Source: JAVKSL01 sp039583695 (GTDB lineage Bacteria; Actinomycetota; Acidimicrobiia; Acidimicrobiales; JAJPHD01). From it: a stretch of 15,217 bases of DNA. The DNA lies in assembly GCA_039583695.1 (NCBI GenBank), contig JAVKSL010000067.1:1-15217 (forward strand), read 5' to 3'. Each line of letters begins with the position of its first letter. Position 1 is the stretch's first letter. The notes under the pieces were generated by a model. That model ran no database searches. It was given only the letters and a program-made list of their open reading frames with translations, and was not told the origin of the DNA. Of the stretch, positions 5,418 through 13,405 are shown piece by piece. Made by a program: the position numbers and the translations under genes.

Positions 5418-7268
5418 TCAAGCGGAGACCTCCCCCACCATCGTGTCCAGGTTGCAAAGCGCCGACATCTCCGCCACCAAGACGCTGGGGGCACGCCTCA
5501 CGTCGAGCCTGCGGAGAGCGGAGGGAAACAGCGCCGGGACGTCCACGTGGGTGACCAGGGGGTGCACCCGGCGCTCTCCCACCTCCCGGGCCCCGAGCAG
5601 CACCTCGTGGCACTTCTCCCCCGGGCGTAGCCCGGTGTAGACGACCCTGACCGGGCGGGGTGCGTCGGCGGCCAGACGCTCGGCGACATCCGCGATGCGC
5701 ACAGGCTTGCCCATGTCCAGCACCAGGGCCTCACTGCTGGAACCGATGGCGCCGGCTTGGATGACCAGCTGCACCGCTTCGGGGATGGTCATGAAGTACC
5801 TGGTCACCTCGGGGTCGGTCACCGTCAGCGGGCCGCCGCTGCGGACCTGGGCACGGAAGGTCTCCAGCACCGACCCCCGGCTGGCCAACACGTTGCCGAA
5901 GCGGACCGAGAGGTACTCGCCGGAGCCCCGCCCGGCCATCCCGGCGGTGAGGCACTCGGCCACCCGCTTGGAATAGCCCAGCACGCTGGTCGGATCGGCA
6001 GCCTTGTCGGTGGACACGTTCACGAAGCGCTCCACCCCGCAGGCGACGGCGGCTTCGAGCACGTTCGTGGTCCCCCAGATGTTGGTCTTGACCGCCTCCG
6101 CTGGGTGACGCTCGAGCAACGTCAGGTGCTTGAGGGCAGCGGCATGGAAGACCACCTCGGGACGCCGGGAGAGGAAGACCGCCTCGACCGCCTGGCGGTC
6201 ACGGATGTCGGCCAGGACCAAGCAGGGCGAGTCCAGCAGGGCCCGGCCCTCGATGGACAGCTGCAGGGCGTGCAGGGCCGACTCGTCGCGATCCAGCATG
6301 ATCAGCTCTGCGGGAGCGAAGCGGGCGATCTGGCGGCACAGCTCGGAGCCGATCGACCCTCCCGCCCCGGTGACCAGCACCCGCTTGTCCTTCAGGTAGG
6401 CCGCGATGGCCTCGACGTCGGTCTGGACCTGGTGACGCCCCAGCAGGTCCTCGAGGGTCACGTCGCGGATGTCGCTGGTGGCGACGTGGTCGCCGTACAG
6501 CTCGCCCACCGGGGGCAGCACCTTGAGCGCGAGGCCAGCAGGCTCGGCCAGGTCTCGTACGGACTGGATGAGCTCGGAGTCGGCGCTCGGGATGGCGATG
6601 AGCAGGGTGTCAGCCCGGGTCGCCTTGGCCACTGCCGCCAGCCTGGTGCGATCCCCGAGGACGCGCACGCCGAGCATGTGCAGGTTTCGCCGGGTGGGGT
6701 CGTCGTCGAGCAGGCCCACCGGGAAATACGGGCTGGACAAGTCGTTGCGCATGGCCAGGATCGCCAGGTAACCCCCCTCGCCGGCGCCAAACACCAGCGT
6801 GCGCGCCGCACCGTCCCTCACGCCGCGCCGGCGGCGCTCTAGGCACAGGCGCCAGCCGGAGCGAAGCGAGCCCATCAGCACGAACGCCCCGATTCCGGCG
6901 CCGATCGCGGCCCCGAGCGGGATCATGTGGGGATAGCTGGCCCAGCGGTCTGCCCCGACCACGACCGCTGTCGTGGCCAGCGCCGACAGCCACAGCGCAG
7001 TGGCCTCGTCGAAGCTGCCCGGCCGCCATCTACGCAGGTACAGCCCCAGGGCGAAGCCGCTGGCCACCTGGGCGAGGATCGCCCAGGGCGCGATGGCGGC
7101 CACCCCACCGAAGCGGATGTCACCCAGGTGCAGGTCGTAGCGCAGGGCGGTGGCCACCAGGATCGCCACGCACCACAACAAGGCGTCAGCCACGACCAGC
7201 GCGATGCGCCGGTGCCGCCGCCAGAACTCCTCAAAGGTTCTCCGTGCCGCCAGCTCCCTGTCCGCCAT
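5418..7268 (-). CDS. Membrane-anchored nucleotide-sugar 4,6-dehydratase (WbpM/CapD/PglF family)
   Basis: 616 residues, the usual size of long membrane-bound UDP-GlcNAc 4,6-dehydratases, which start synthesis of sugars such as QuiNAc, FucNAc or bacillosamine. About four N-terminal membrane helices (20-135) precede a first Rossmann-like region (VFGAGEGGYLAI, 159-170) and the catalytic extended-SDR domain: NAD motif TGAGGSIGSEL (300-310), AAALKHL (376-382) and STDKAADPTSVLGYSKRVAE (419-438). Lys434 is kept, but the residue four before it, Met in WbpM/PglF and Tyr in ordinary SDRs, is Leu430, with Tyr at 432. Starts at ATG 7268 with AAGGGA just upstream. It feeds the GT4 transferase gene 28 nt downstream. 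Confidence 0.9.
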   Translation of the reverse strand: MADRELAARRTFEEFWRRHRRIALVVADALLWCVAILVATALRYDLHLGDIRFGGVAAIAPWAILAQVASGFALGLYLRRWRPGSFDEATALWLSALATTAVVVGADRWASYPHMIPLGAAIGAGIGAFVLMGSLRSGWRLCLERRRRGVRDGAARTLVFGAGEGGYLAILAMRNDLSSPYFPVGLLDDDPTRRNLHMLGVRVLGDRTRLAAVAKATRADTLLIAIPSADSELIQSVRDLAEPAGLALKVLPPVGELYGDHVATSDIRDVTLEDLLGRHQVQTDVEAIAAYLKDKRVLVTGAGGSIGSELCRQIARFAPAELIMLDRDESALHALQLSIEGRALLDSPCLVLADIRDRQAVEAVFLSRRPEVVFHAAALKHLTLLERHPAEAVKTNIWGTTNVLEAAVACGVERFVNVSTDKAADPTSVLGYSKRVAECLTAGMAGRGSGEYLSVRFGNVLASRGSVLETFRAQVRSGGPLTVTDPEVTRYFMTIPEAVQLVIQAGAIGSSSEALVLDMGKPVRIADVAERLAADAPRPVRVVYTGLRPGEKCHEVLLGAREVGERRVHPLVTHVDVPALFPSALRRLDVRRAPSVLVAEMSALCNLDTMVGEVSA

Positions 7269-7480
7269 AGTCCCTTGAACACTCTTCTTTCCCTGTAGGT
7301 GTGAACATCCACCTCAGGTTCCTCGGGGCCCCCCCCGAGCACTTCCCGCACCACCTTGAGCAGACCTCAACACTCCGCCTGGAGCGCGCCGCCGATCTTA
7401 GCGGGCCCCTGCTGGCACGCGCAAGCGGGAATCGCCGCCGTCACGTCGACCACGGTCCCACTCGTGTCTCATTGTCTCAT

Positions 7481-7507
7481 CCACGGCCTTTCACCATCAG
7501 GCCGTGG
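7481..7507 (-). terminator. Hairpin after the Wzz/BY-kinase gene
   Basis: CCACGGCCT (7481-7489) and AGGCCGTGG (7499-7507) form a perfect 9-bp stem with a 9-nt loop, about 55 nt past the kinase stop. No T-run follows. It could end or attenuate transcription before the dehydratase gene. Otherwise the 7269-7559 gap shows only AGGTG-N8-CACCT (7300-7317), 32 nt or more before the dehydratase start. Confidence 0.4.
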
Positions 7508-7559
7508 CGGCGGCAGCTTCGGGCCGTGGCGGCGTTGGCGAGGTTGCTTGCTCGAGGGC

Positions 7560-9173
7560 TCAACCCACGGGCTTATGCTCGAGGGCTCCGGGCTTGGCGG
7601 AACCGTTCTCGCCCGACCCGTTTACCTTGGCGCCGCTGTAGGTATATCCGTAGCGGTAGCCGTAGCCCCCGTAGCCGTAGATCCCCTCACCTGTCACCCC
7701 GTTCAGGACGGTGCCCATCAACGGGGCGTTCACCTGGGCGAGCACCTCGACCGCCCGGCCCAGGTTGCGCCGGGTGCTGGAGCCCGCCGAGGTTACCAGC
7801 AAAAGCGCGTCGGCCTGATCCGACAGCACCACGGCGTCGGTGACCGGCAGCACGGGGGGCGAGTCGAGCAGGACGAGGTCCGCCCGGGCCCGCATGGCGA
7901 CGAGCGCCTCGGCCATGCGGGGACTCGACAGCATGTCGGCCGGGTTCGGCGGCAGCGGTCCCGAAGCCAGCACCGAGAGGCCCTCGACGTCGGGCACATC
8001 CTGGAGGGCACGCGAGAGGGACACGTCACCCAGGAGCACCGAGGTGAGGCCCACCTCGTTGCTGATCCTGAAGAACTCATGCAGCCGGGGCCGGCGAAGG
8101 TCGCAGCACGCCACGATGACCCGCTGGCCGGACTGGGCCATGGCCACCGCCATGTTGGCGACCGTCGTGGTCTTGCCCTCCGCCGCCGACGGGCTGGTCA
8201 GCAACAGGATCCCGAGGGGGCGGTCCAGGCCGACGAACTGCACCGAGGTGCGCAGCGTACGGTAGGCCTCCGCCTCCTGCGAGCGCGGGCGCTCCATCGA
8301 CACCACCCGCGGGGTGTCACGATCCTTCCAGTAACCGACGGCGGGGATGATGCCGAGGACCGGCAGGCCGGGCAGTACCTCGGCGAGGTCCTCGCGGGTC
8401 TTGAGCGTGTCGTCGAGGTGGTCGACGAAAAATGCCAGTCCCACGCCGACAAGGAGGCCTACCACCAGGCCGATCACCACATCGCGCTTGGGCTTGGGCG
8501 AGCTGGGCGCGTTGGGCGGCGTGGCCGGGCTGGACAGCACCGGGCCGGTGTTGTTCAGGGAGCTGGCGATCTGGAACTCGTTCAGCTGGCCCTGGAATGC
8601 GGCGAGCTGGGTCGCCAGGGCGGCGCTGACCGTCGGCGAGGTTCCCGGACTGTTGATCTTCGCCTGCAGGGCGCTGATCTTGGCTTGCAGCTGGGTGTCC
8701 AGGGCCAGCAGGGAGCTGAGCGTCTGGGTGCGCCGCACCCCGATGTAGGCGTTGGCGTAGGCGTTGGCGATGCCGGCTGCCTGGGCTGGCTTCGCGGCTG
8801 TGGCCACGATGTCGATGATGTTGGTCGTGCCCTCTTCGCTGACCGCGACCTTGGGCGCCTTGGGCACGTGCAGCGCTTTGGCGACCGCGGAGGTCACGTC
8901 GGCACTGCTGACCAGCTGCACCTCTGTCGCCACGTCGGTGGGCGTGAGCCCAGCTTGGCTGCCTCCGCCCAGGAGCGAGGACGCCGCTGGCGAGGTCGAA
9001 GGCTGGAGCAGCACCTGGGCGGTTGCCGTGTACTTCGTGGACTGGAGGAAAGACAGGGCCAAGGCGACTGCGACCCCCACGAAGGCGCCCAGCGCCACCA
9101 ACCACTTACGCCTGCGGAGAAGCCGCAGGTAACTACGCATGTCCGGCTCGCCTGCCGGTGGTCGCAAAGCCAC
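7560..9173 (-). CDS. Wzz-type chain-length regulator fused to BY-kinase
   Basis: 537 residues from GTG 9173 (526 from ATG 9140). The N-terminus is a Wzz domain: RSYLRLLRRRKWLVALG, first membrane helix (about 24-45), periplasmic part, and second helix (231-251, VVIGLVVGLLVGVGLAF). The cytoplasmic ATPase has Walker A SAAEGKTT (about 329-336), Walker A' VIVACCDLRRP (352-362) and Walker B LVLLDSPP (433-440). The C-terminus carries seven tyrosines in 14 residues (about 499-512, DNA 7638-7679), the autophosphorylation tail. Such proteins control polymer length and export. The first Asp of the Walker A' D-x-D is Cys. The GTG start is chosen for TAGAAT and GGAG just upstream; ATG 9140 lacks both. The LMW phosphatase at 14534 is the likely antagonist. 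Confidence 0.92.
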   Translation of the reverse strand: MALRPPAGEPDMRSYLRLLRRRKWLVALGAFVGVAVALALSFLQSTKYTATAQVLLQPSTSPAASSLLGGGSQAGLTPTDVATEVQLVSSADVTSAVAKALHVPKAPKVAVSEEGTTNIIDIVATAAKPAQAAGIANAYANAYIGVRRTQTLSSLLALDTQLQAKISALQAKINSPGTSPTVSAALATQLAAFQGQLNEFQIASSLNNTGPVLSSPATPPNAPSSPKPKRDVVIGLVVGLLVGVGLAFFVDHLDDTLKTREDLAEVLPGLPVLGIIPAVGYWKDRDTPRVVSMERPRSQEAEAYRTLRTSVQFVGLDRPLGILLLTSPSAAEGKTTTVANMAVAMAQSGQRVIVACCDLRRPRLHEFFRISNEVGLTSVLLGDVSLSRALQDVPDVEGLSVLASGPLPPNPADMLSSPRMAEALVAMRARADLVLLDSPPVLPVTDAVVLSDQADALLLVTSAGSSTRRNLGRAVEVLAQVNAPLMGTVLNGVTGEGIYGYGGYGYRYGYTYSGAKVNGSGENGSAKPGALEHKPVG

Positions 9174-9187
9174 TGATCTCCATTCTA
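9174..9187 (-). promoter_or_regulatory. Promoter of the kinase gene, leaderless if GTG 9173 is used
   Basis: The minus strand has TAGAAT (9187-9182), a near-consensus -10, followed by 8 nt (GGAGATCA) and GTG 9173. The GGAG inside this spacer could act as a ribosome site only if transcription starts further upstream. No clear -35 is seen. Confidence 0.5.
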
Positions 9188-9248
9188 GTCGCCCCTGTCC
9201 GTCGCCCCCACCACGGACCCGAAACTGCTGAAGCGATCTGAGTTGCGC

Positions 9249-9261
9249 TATCGTAGCAGCA
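9249..9261 (+). promoter_or_regulatory. Leaderless promoter of the Cys-rich protein gene
   Basis: TATCGT (9249-9254) is followed by 7 nt and GTG 9262; there is no Shine-Dalgarno. It is divergent from the kinase promoter, with about 60 nt between the two -10 boxes, so a shared regulator is possible. Confidence 0.45.
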
Positions 9262-9891
9262 GTGGGATTGTGCAACGAGTTCGGGCCGCAGATTGACGAG
9301 GGCTGCGATCACCCGATGGTGGCGGCGAGCGGGTGCTGCATGTGCCCCCATTGCGGTGCAGTATGCACAGGGCGCTTCAAGGGATGTGACGAGGTCTGGG
9401 CGCGTGGGCCCCTCGATACGGTTCCGATCCAGGCTCACCCGGCGCCCCGGCCGCGGGCGTCGCGCAGGCCACGGGTCACCAACGGCTCGGCGCCCGTCCA
9501 GCAGCAGCAGGTCGCAGCGCTCACAGCCTCAGGACCGCAGGGCAGCCACGACGAGCTCGACCTGCTGGAGGCCTCCCTAGAGGACCTGGGTAGGCTGTCA
9601 CGCCGGTTGGACGACCAGGGAGGCCACCACCACGTCGACGAGCCTGAGCCGATGGCGGCCAACGGTCTGCAGCTCATCTTGGAGGAGCTGAACGTGCTCA
9701 CCAAGGAGATCCGCGCTCAGCGACTGAGCTGGGCAAACGGCGACGCTCGACCAGTCGAACCCCCGCAAACGTCAGTGGCCCCCTCTGAGGAGGCGACAAG
9801 CGTGCCACCTGCCGAGCTGCCCCCTCAGCCCGAGTCACCTCCGCCTTCGCCCGTCCGGGTCCCGAGACCCTGGAGCCACTCCGCCTCATAG
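9262..9891 (+). CDS. Hypothetical Cys-rich protein with zinc-ribbon-like N-terminus
   Basis: 209 residues from GTG 9262; I do not recognise the family. The first 42 residues hold eight cysteines (4, 15, 25, 26, 28, 31, 35, 42), including CPHC and a trailing C-x3-C, which looks like a metal-binding ribbon or knuckle. A basic Pro/Arg linker (about 56-75) follows, then two helical stretches (DELDLLEASLEDLGRLSRRL, about 96-115, and LQLILEELNVLTKEIRAQRL) that could pair as a coiled coil, and a Pro/Glu/Ser-rich tail. No signal peptide or membrane segment is seen, so it is probably cytoplasmic. Its divergent position beside the Wzz/BY-kinase and before the DUF4012 gene suggests a link to surface-polymer control, but that is inference. 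Confidence 0.7.
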   Translation: MGLCNEFGPQIDEGCDHPMVAASGCCMCPHCGAVCTGRFKGCDEVWARGPLDTVPIQAHPAPRPRASRRPRVTNGSAPVQQQQVAALTASGPQGSHDELDLLEASLEDLGRLSRRLDDQGGHHHVDEPEPMAANGLQLILEELNVLTKEIRAQRLSWANGDARPVEPPQTSVAPSEEATSVPPAELPPQPESPPPSPVRVPRPWSHSAS

Positions 9892-10000
9892 GATTGCCAC
9901 CGACATCGCCGGCCCGCCAAAGGCGCGACCGGGTGCCTCGGTGGTCGCCGTGCGCGCGCGTTGCCCGGCCAATCAGCTCGAGCAGTGCCCATCACGGGGC

Positions 10001-10014
10001 TAACCTGCCCGGCA
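10001..10014 (+). promoter_or_regulatory. Possible leaderless promoter of the DUF4012 gene
   Basis: TAACCT (10001-10006) fits TANNNT and lies 8 nt before ATG 10015. No Shine-Dalgarno precedes this ATG. The match is short and could be chance. Confidence 0.3.
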
Positions 10015-12402
10015 ATGGGAGTGCTTGGCGGGCTGTTGCTGGGGATGGTCGGCGTCGCCAGCGCGACGGCCACGGTCGGCGGTATCCGCCTGCTTCCAGC
10101 GGTCTTCACCGCACGATCGCAGGCCGCGGTGGTCATCATCGTCGCGCTGGCTGCGATTGGGGCGGTCCTGGCGCCGGGTGCGCCGACCGGGCTGGCCGCC
10201 TGGGATGCCGTCCTGCGGGGGGCCCTGGGCGCCGGCGTCACCCTCGCGGCCTCGCGCGCCCGGCGCTGGGCTTGGATCGTCGCCGCCTCGCTCGCCGCGC
10301 TGGACTCGGCCGGCCATGCCCTCACCTGGCTGGCACTGGTCGCCCTGGGCCTGGGGGTCGGGGCTGCCATCGCCGGGCGGCGCAGGGCGGTGCGCGGCGA
10401 TCAGGGCCTGGTCATAGGAGCGGTGATCGGCGCGGCGACGATCCAGGTGCTGCTTCGCCTGCCGCTGGCGAGGCCCAGCTATGCCAGCGCCGCCATCGCC
10501 GCCGCCGGGGCCGGGATCCTCGCCTTGTCTGGCTGGCGCCAGTCCAGGCGCAGGACGAGACGCCGCGTCATCGGCCTGGCCGCCGGGCTCGGCTGCGGGG
10601 CCCTGGTTTGCCTCGGCCTTCTCGCCCTCTCCGTGCTGCAGGCGAGGGCGCCGGCCGAACAGGGCCTCAACCTGGCCGACGCCGGGCTTGCCCAGGCAAG
10701 AGCCGGAGCGGTGTCCCGGGCGGGCGGAGACCTCGCTTCGGCTCAGGTGGACTTCGCCACGGCGGACAGCGCCCTCAGCGCCTGGTGGGCCTGGCCGGCC
10801 CGCCTGGTGCCTGTGGCCGCCCAGAACCTCACCGCCCTGCGGGTGCTGGCCCGGCAGGGATCGGCCGTAGCGGGGCCTGCAGCGGCCCTTGCGCGCTCCG
10901 GGCACGGCAGCTACCTGACGTCAAAGGGCGGTGCGATCGACACCGCCCGCCTGCAGGCGCTGGCCACCCAGGTCCAGGCTGGCGAGACCTCCCTGGCGGG
11001 CGCCGAGTCGGCGCTTGGCCGGGCCGGCTCCCCCTGGCTGGTGCCTCCGCTGGCCCACAAGCTCTCCCAGCTGGAGTCCAAGCTGAATATGCTCGGTGCC
11101 GACGAGGCCGAGGTGGGCCTCGCAACTCGGGAGCTGCCCGGCCTGCTGGGTGCAGGCGGCCCCCGCCGTTACCTGCTGGTCGTGCAGGACCCGGTCGAGC
11201 TGCGCGGCGCTGGCGGCGAGATCGGAGACGTCGGCGTCCTGACCGCGGACAAGGGGCGCCTCAGCCTGAGCAACTTTGGCGCCGACCCCCACGTCAATCC
11301 GAGCACAAACCCCCCCGCCCTCTCCGGTCCAGCCGCCGCCTGGGCCAGGGCCGAGGGCTTCGCCCTGCAGCGCTACCCCGGTGACGCCAGCTTCGCCCCG
11401 GACTTCCCGGTCGACGCCCAGGTGATTGAGCAGCTTTACCGCGAGGCGACGGGGGTCAGCGTGGACGGCGTCATCAGCGTCGACCCGTTGGTCCTGGCGG
11501 ACATGGCCAGCGTCACGGGGCCGGTCAGCGTGAGCGGCTGGCCGGTGCCCCTGGGCACATCCAACCTGGTCCCGGTCCTGCTGCACGACCAGTACGCCGC
11601 CTTCGCCGGCCAGGCCCGCCAGGACTTCCTCTACAGCGTCACCCGTGCAGTCTTCGCCCGCCTGACGAGCACCGGTCTCGCCTCTCCCCTCGCCCTCGCC
11701 CACGCGCTGGGGCCCGCCGTCACCACGGGCCACCTGCTCCTCTACGCCAACCACCCGCGCGAACAGGCGCTGTTCACCTCGCTCGGCGCCACTGGGGCGA
11801 TGCCGCCGGTGCAGGGGGACTTCCTCGAGGTCGTGACCCAGAACGCCGGGGAGGACAAGATCGACTGGTACCTGCGCCGGTCCCTCGCCTACGACGCCAC
11901 CTACGATCCCGCCACCGGATCGGTGAACGCCACGGCGACCATCACCTTGGTCAACAACGCCCCTGCGAGCGGGGAGCCCTCCTATGTCGTCGGAGGTGGT
12001 CCGGGCTCGCCGGTCTCCCCCGGAGTCAACCGGATGTTCCTCTCGGTATACACCCCGCTGCTGTTCGAAGGCGGGACGTTGGACGGCCATTCATTGCTGA
12101 TGTCCTCCCAGCTCGAGGAGGGCCGCCACGTCTACTCCCAGTTCGTCAGCATCCCCCCGGGGGGGACCGCTGTAGTTCGGATCCACCTGATCGGGACCAT
12201 CACCGGAGCCAGCACCTACCACCTCGAAGTGGCCCACCAGCCCACCTATGTCCCCGACCAGCTGCAGGTGGCGCTGCGCCCCTCCCCCGGCTGGTCCGTG
12301 GCTCGCTCGACCGGGTTGGTGGACACCGGGGGCGGCGCCGCCGTTGGCGGCGGGCCTGCCAGTGGCGCCCGGAGTTTCAGCGTGAAGCTCGAGCCGGGAT
12401 AG
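10015..12402 (+). CDS. Multi-spanning DUF4012 surface protein
   Basis: 795 residues from ATG 10015 (in-frame GTG 9985 and TTG 9961 are alternatives). The first 210 residues hold about seven or eight hydrophobic helices, the last being RRVIGLAAGLGCGALVCLGLLALSV. An alanine-rich helical region follows (about 215-370) and then the DUF4012 core, opening with PRRYLLVVQDPVELRGAGGEIG (from about 383; the family pattern is RYLL..Q...E.R..GG.IG). The core ends in a beta-rich stretch with a Gly/Ala-rich tail. DUF4012 proteins recur in actinobacterial polysaccharide clusters, with no proven activity known to me. The DUF4012 proteins I recall have one N-terminal helix, so the long membrane domain is notable. 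The core should lie outside the membrane. Confidence 0.85.
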   Translation: MGVLGGLLLGMVGVASATATVGGIRLLPAVFTARSQAAVVIIVALAAIGAVLAPGAPTGLAAWDAVLRGALGAGVTLAASRARRWAWIVAASLAALDSAGHALTWLALVALGLGVGAAIAGRRRAVRGDQGLVIGAVIGAATIQVLLRLPLARPSYASAAIAAAGAGILALSGWRQSRRRTRRRVIGLAAGLGCGALVCLGLLALSVLQARAPAEQGLNLADAGLAQARAGAVSRAGGDLASAQVDFATADSALSAWWAWPARLVPVAAQNLTALRVLARQGSAVAGPAAALARSGHGSYLTSKGGAIDTARLQALATQVQAGETSLAGAESALGRAGSPWLVPPLAHKLSQLESKLNMLGADEAEVGLATRELPGLLGAGGPRRYLLVVQDPVELRGAGGEIGDVGVLTADKGRLSLSNFGADPHVNPSTNPPALSGPAAAWARAEGFALQRYPGDASFAPDFPVDAQVIEQLYREATGVSVDGVISVDPLVLADMASVTGPVSVSGWPVPLGTSNLVPVLLHDQYAAFAGQARQDFLYSVTRAVFARLTSTGLASPLALAHALGPAVTTGHLLLYANHPREQALFTSLGATGAMPPVQGDFLEVVTQNAGEDKIDWYLRRSLAYDATYDPATGSVNATATITLVNNAPASGEPSYVVGGGPGSPVSPGVNRMFLSVYTPLLFEGGTLDGHSLLMSSQLEEGRHVYSQFVSIPPGGTAVVRIHLIGTITGASTYHLEVAHQPTYVPDQLQVALRPSPGWSVARSTGLVDTGGGAAVGGGPASGARSFSVKLEPG

Positions 12403-12449
12403 ACGACGCCCCGAGATGTTTGGGTTGCACGGCGACGCCGGCCGTGTTA

Positions 12450-12498
12450 GGGTTGTTGCAACAGCCTCCAGGCCATGCTATGGTGGCTGCAACAACCC
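12450..12498 (+). promoter_or_regulatory. Promoter framed by an inverted repeat, before the anchored surface protein
   Basis: TTGCAA (12456-12461), a 17-nt spacer, and TATGGT (12479-12484) preceded by TGC (extended -10) make a good housekeeping promoter. GGGTTGTTGCA (12450-12460) covers the -35 and its exact complement TGCAACAACCC (12488-12498) covers the expected transcription start. A third partial copy, GGGTTGCA, is at 12422-12429. The arms extend inward (AGCCTCCA versus AGCCACCA with a 3-nt bulge), so an RNA or DNA hairpin is also possible. The layout suggests a repressor operator. Confidence 0.55.
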
Positions 12499-12514
12499 AT
12501 GAAAGGGCGGGAAC

Positions 12515-13336
12515 ATGATCCAATGGCTACGCCGGGGGGCGCTCGGAATTGCCGTGGGGTTATTCGTGCTAGCGGTACCCACGGCGGCATTCGCTTACGG
12601 TCCAGGTGCGAGCAATAGCTTCACCATCAGCCTCAGTGTGTCCGTCGGCGCAGCTGGGGCCTCGGTCACGGTCTCGGCCGCATCTGGGCCCTGCACCCCC
12701 GGCAACGCGGCACCGATCTCGCTGATCCGCGCCATCCCGGCACAGACCCCTGCCACGCTCGGCAGCACCACGACCAACGGTTCGGGTGGCCTCGACGCCA
12801 CCACCGTGGTCATCCCGACCGTCTCACCCGTGGGCGTGTACATCATGTTCTCCACGTGTACCGGGGGCGGAGGTGCCATCGACGTGTTCACCAGCGCCTT
12901 CGTGGTCGACGGGCCCATCCTGGCGGGAGCAACGGGGTCATACACGCCCGCTGCCTCGGTGACGTTGTCACCTCATTGGGGCACGGCCGCCATCCGCGCG
13001 GCAGTCCAGCCCGCGCTGACCGCCGCCGCTGCCCAGGAGGCGACCACGATCTCCGACACGGGTAGCGGCACCAGCCACACTGGCTCAGGCACTGGCACCG
13101 CCAGCGCTGGCACCGCCGGCTCGGGCACGGCCACAGGATCCGCCACCGGCTCTGCGGGAACGACCGGCTCGGGCACCAGCCCGGCTGCAAAGCACCTCGT
13201 CGCCCTGCGCCCGACGCGCCCCGCCTCCAAGCAGGGCCACCTGTTCATCACGTGGGTCATCGTGGCCGCAGTGGTAGTGGGCCTGGCCACGACGGGCCTG
13301 CTCGTGCTCCGCCACCGGCGCACCGCCAGCCACTGA
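12515..13336 (+). CDS. Secreted Ser/Thr/Gly-rich protein with C-terminal membrane anchor
   Basis: 273 residues. A signal peptide (1-28: RR near the start, hydrophobic core GIAVGLFVLAVP, cleavage after AFA) leads to a beta-rich domain of about 120 residues with two cysteine sites (GPCTPG, STCTGG) that may form a disulfide. A low-complexity Gly-Ser-Thr-Ala linker (about 188-228) comes next, then a membrane helix (about 244-267, HLFITWVIVAAVVVGLATTG) and a basic RHRR tail. No LPxTG sorting motif is found, so anchoring is by the helix. The linker could be glycosylated or span the wall. AAAGGG lies 7 nt before ATG 12515. The family is not recognised; the architecture alone supports a surface role. 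Confidence 0.8.
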   Translation: MIQWLRRGALGIAVGLFVLAVPTAAFAYGPGASNSFTISLSVSVGAAGASVTVSAASGPCTPGNAAPISLIRAIPAQTPATLGSTTTNGSGGLDATTVVIPTVSPVGVYIMFSTCTGGGGAIDVFTSAFVVDGPILAGATGSYTPAASVTLSPHWGTAAIRAAVQPALTAAAAQEATTISDTGSGTSHTGSGTGTASAGTAGSGTATGSATGSAGTTGSGTSPAAKHLVALRPTRPASKQGHLFITWVIVAAVVVGLATTGLLVLRHRRTASH

Positions 13337-13405
13337 CAAGCCCAAGCCACAGCGACTGACGCCCCCCGGCATCGGCGAACCAGAACGCACAGGAAAGGTA
13401 CTCCC

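Noticed and set aside
5757..6842. Long plus-strand frame within the dehydratase gene
   Set aside because: Antisense to the SDR domain, and low-complexity His/Gln/Gly/Asp composition with no recognisable motif.
7300..7317. AGGTG-N8-CACCT as an operator before the dehydratase gene
   Set aside because: Arms are only 5 bp, and no -10 box is positioned next to it.
7356..9176. 606-codon plus-strand open frame opposite the Wzz/BY-kinase gene
   Set aside because: It is antisense to a protein with all family motifs; its translation is His/Gly/Gln/Arg-rich with no domain, typical of high-GC shadow frames.
9894..11384. 496-codon plus-strand frame overlapping the DUF4012 gene
   Set aside because: Gly/Arg/Pro-rich out-of-frame reading of the membrane protein; the DUF4012 frame has the family signature and hydrophobic helices.
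10921..12090. 389-codon minus-strand frame opposite the DUF4012 core
   Set aside because: No motif, no ribosome site, and antisense to a conserved domain.
13038..13190. Gly-Ser-Thr repeat DNA as a tandem repeat or CRISPR-like array
   Set aside because: Units are irregular and encode the protein linker; no constant repeat or unique spacers.
13195..13225. LPxTG-type sorting signal before the C-terminal helix (LRPTRP)
   Set aside because: It lacks the Leu-Pro-x-Thr-Gly order, so sortase anchoring is not supported.
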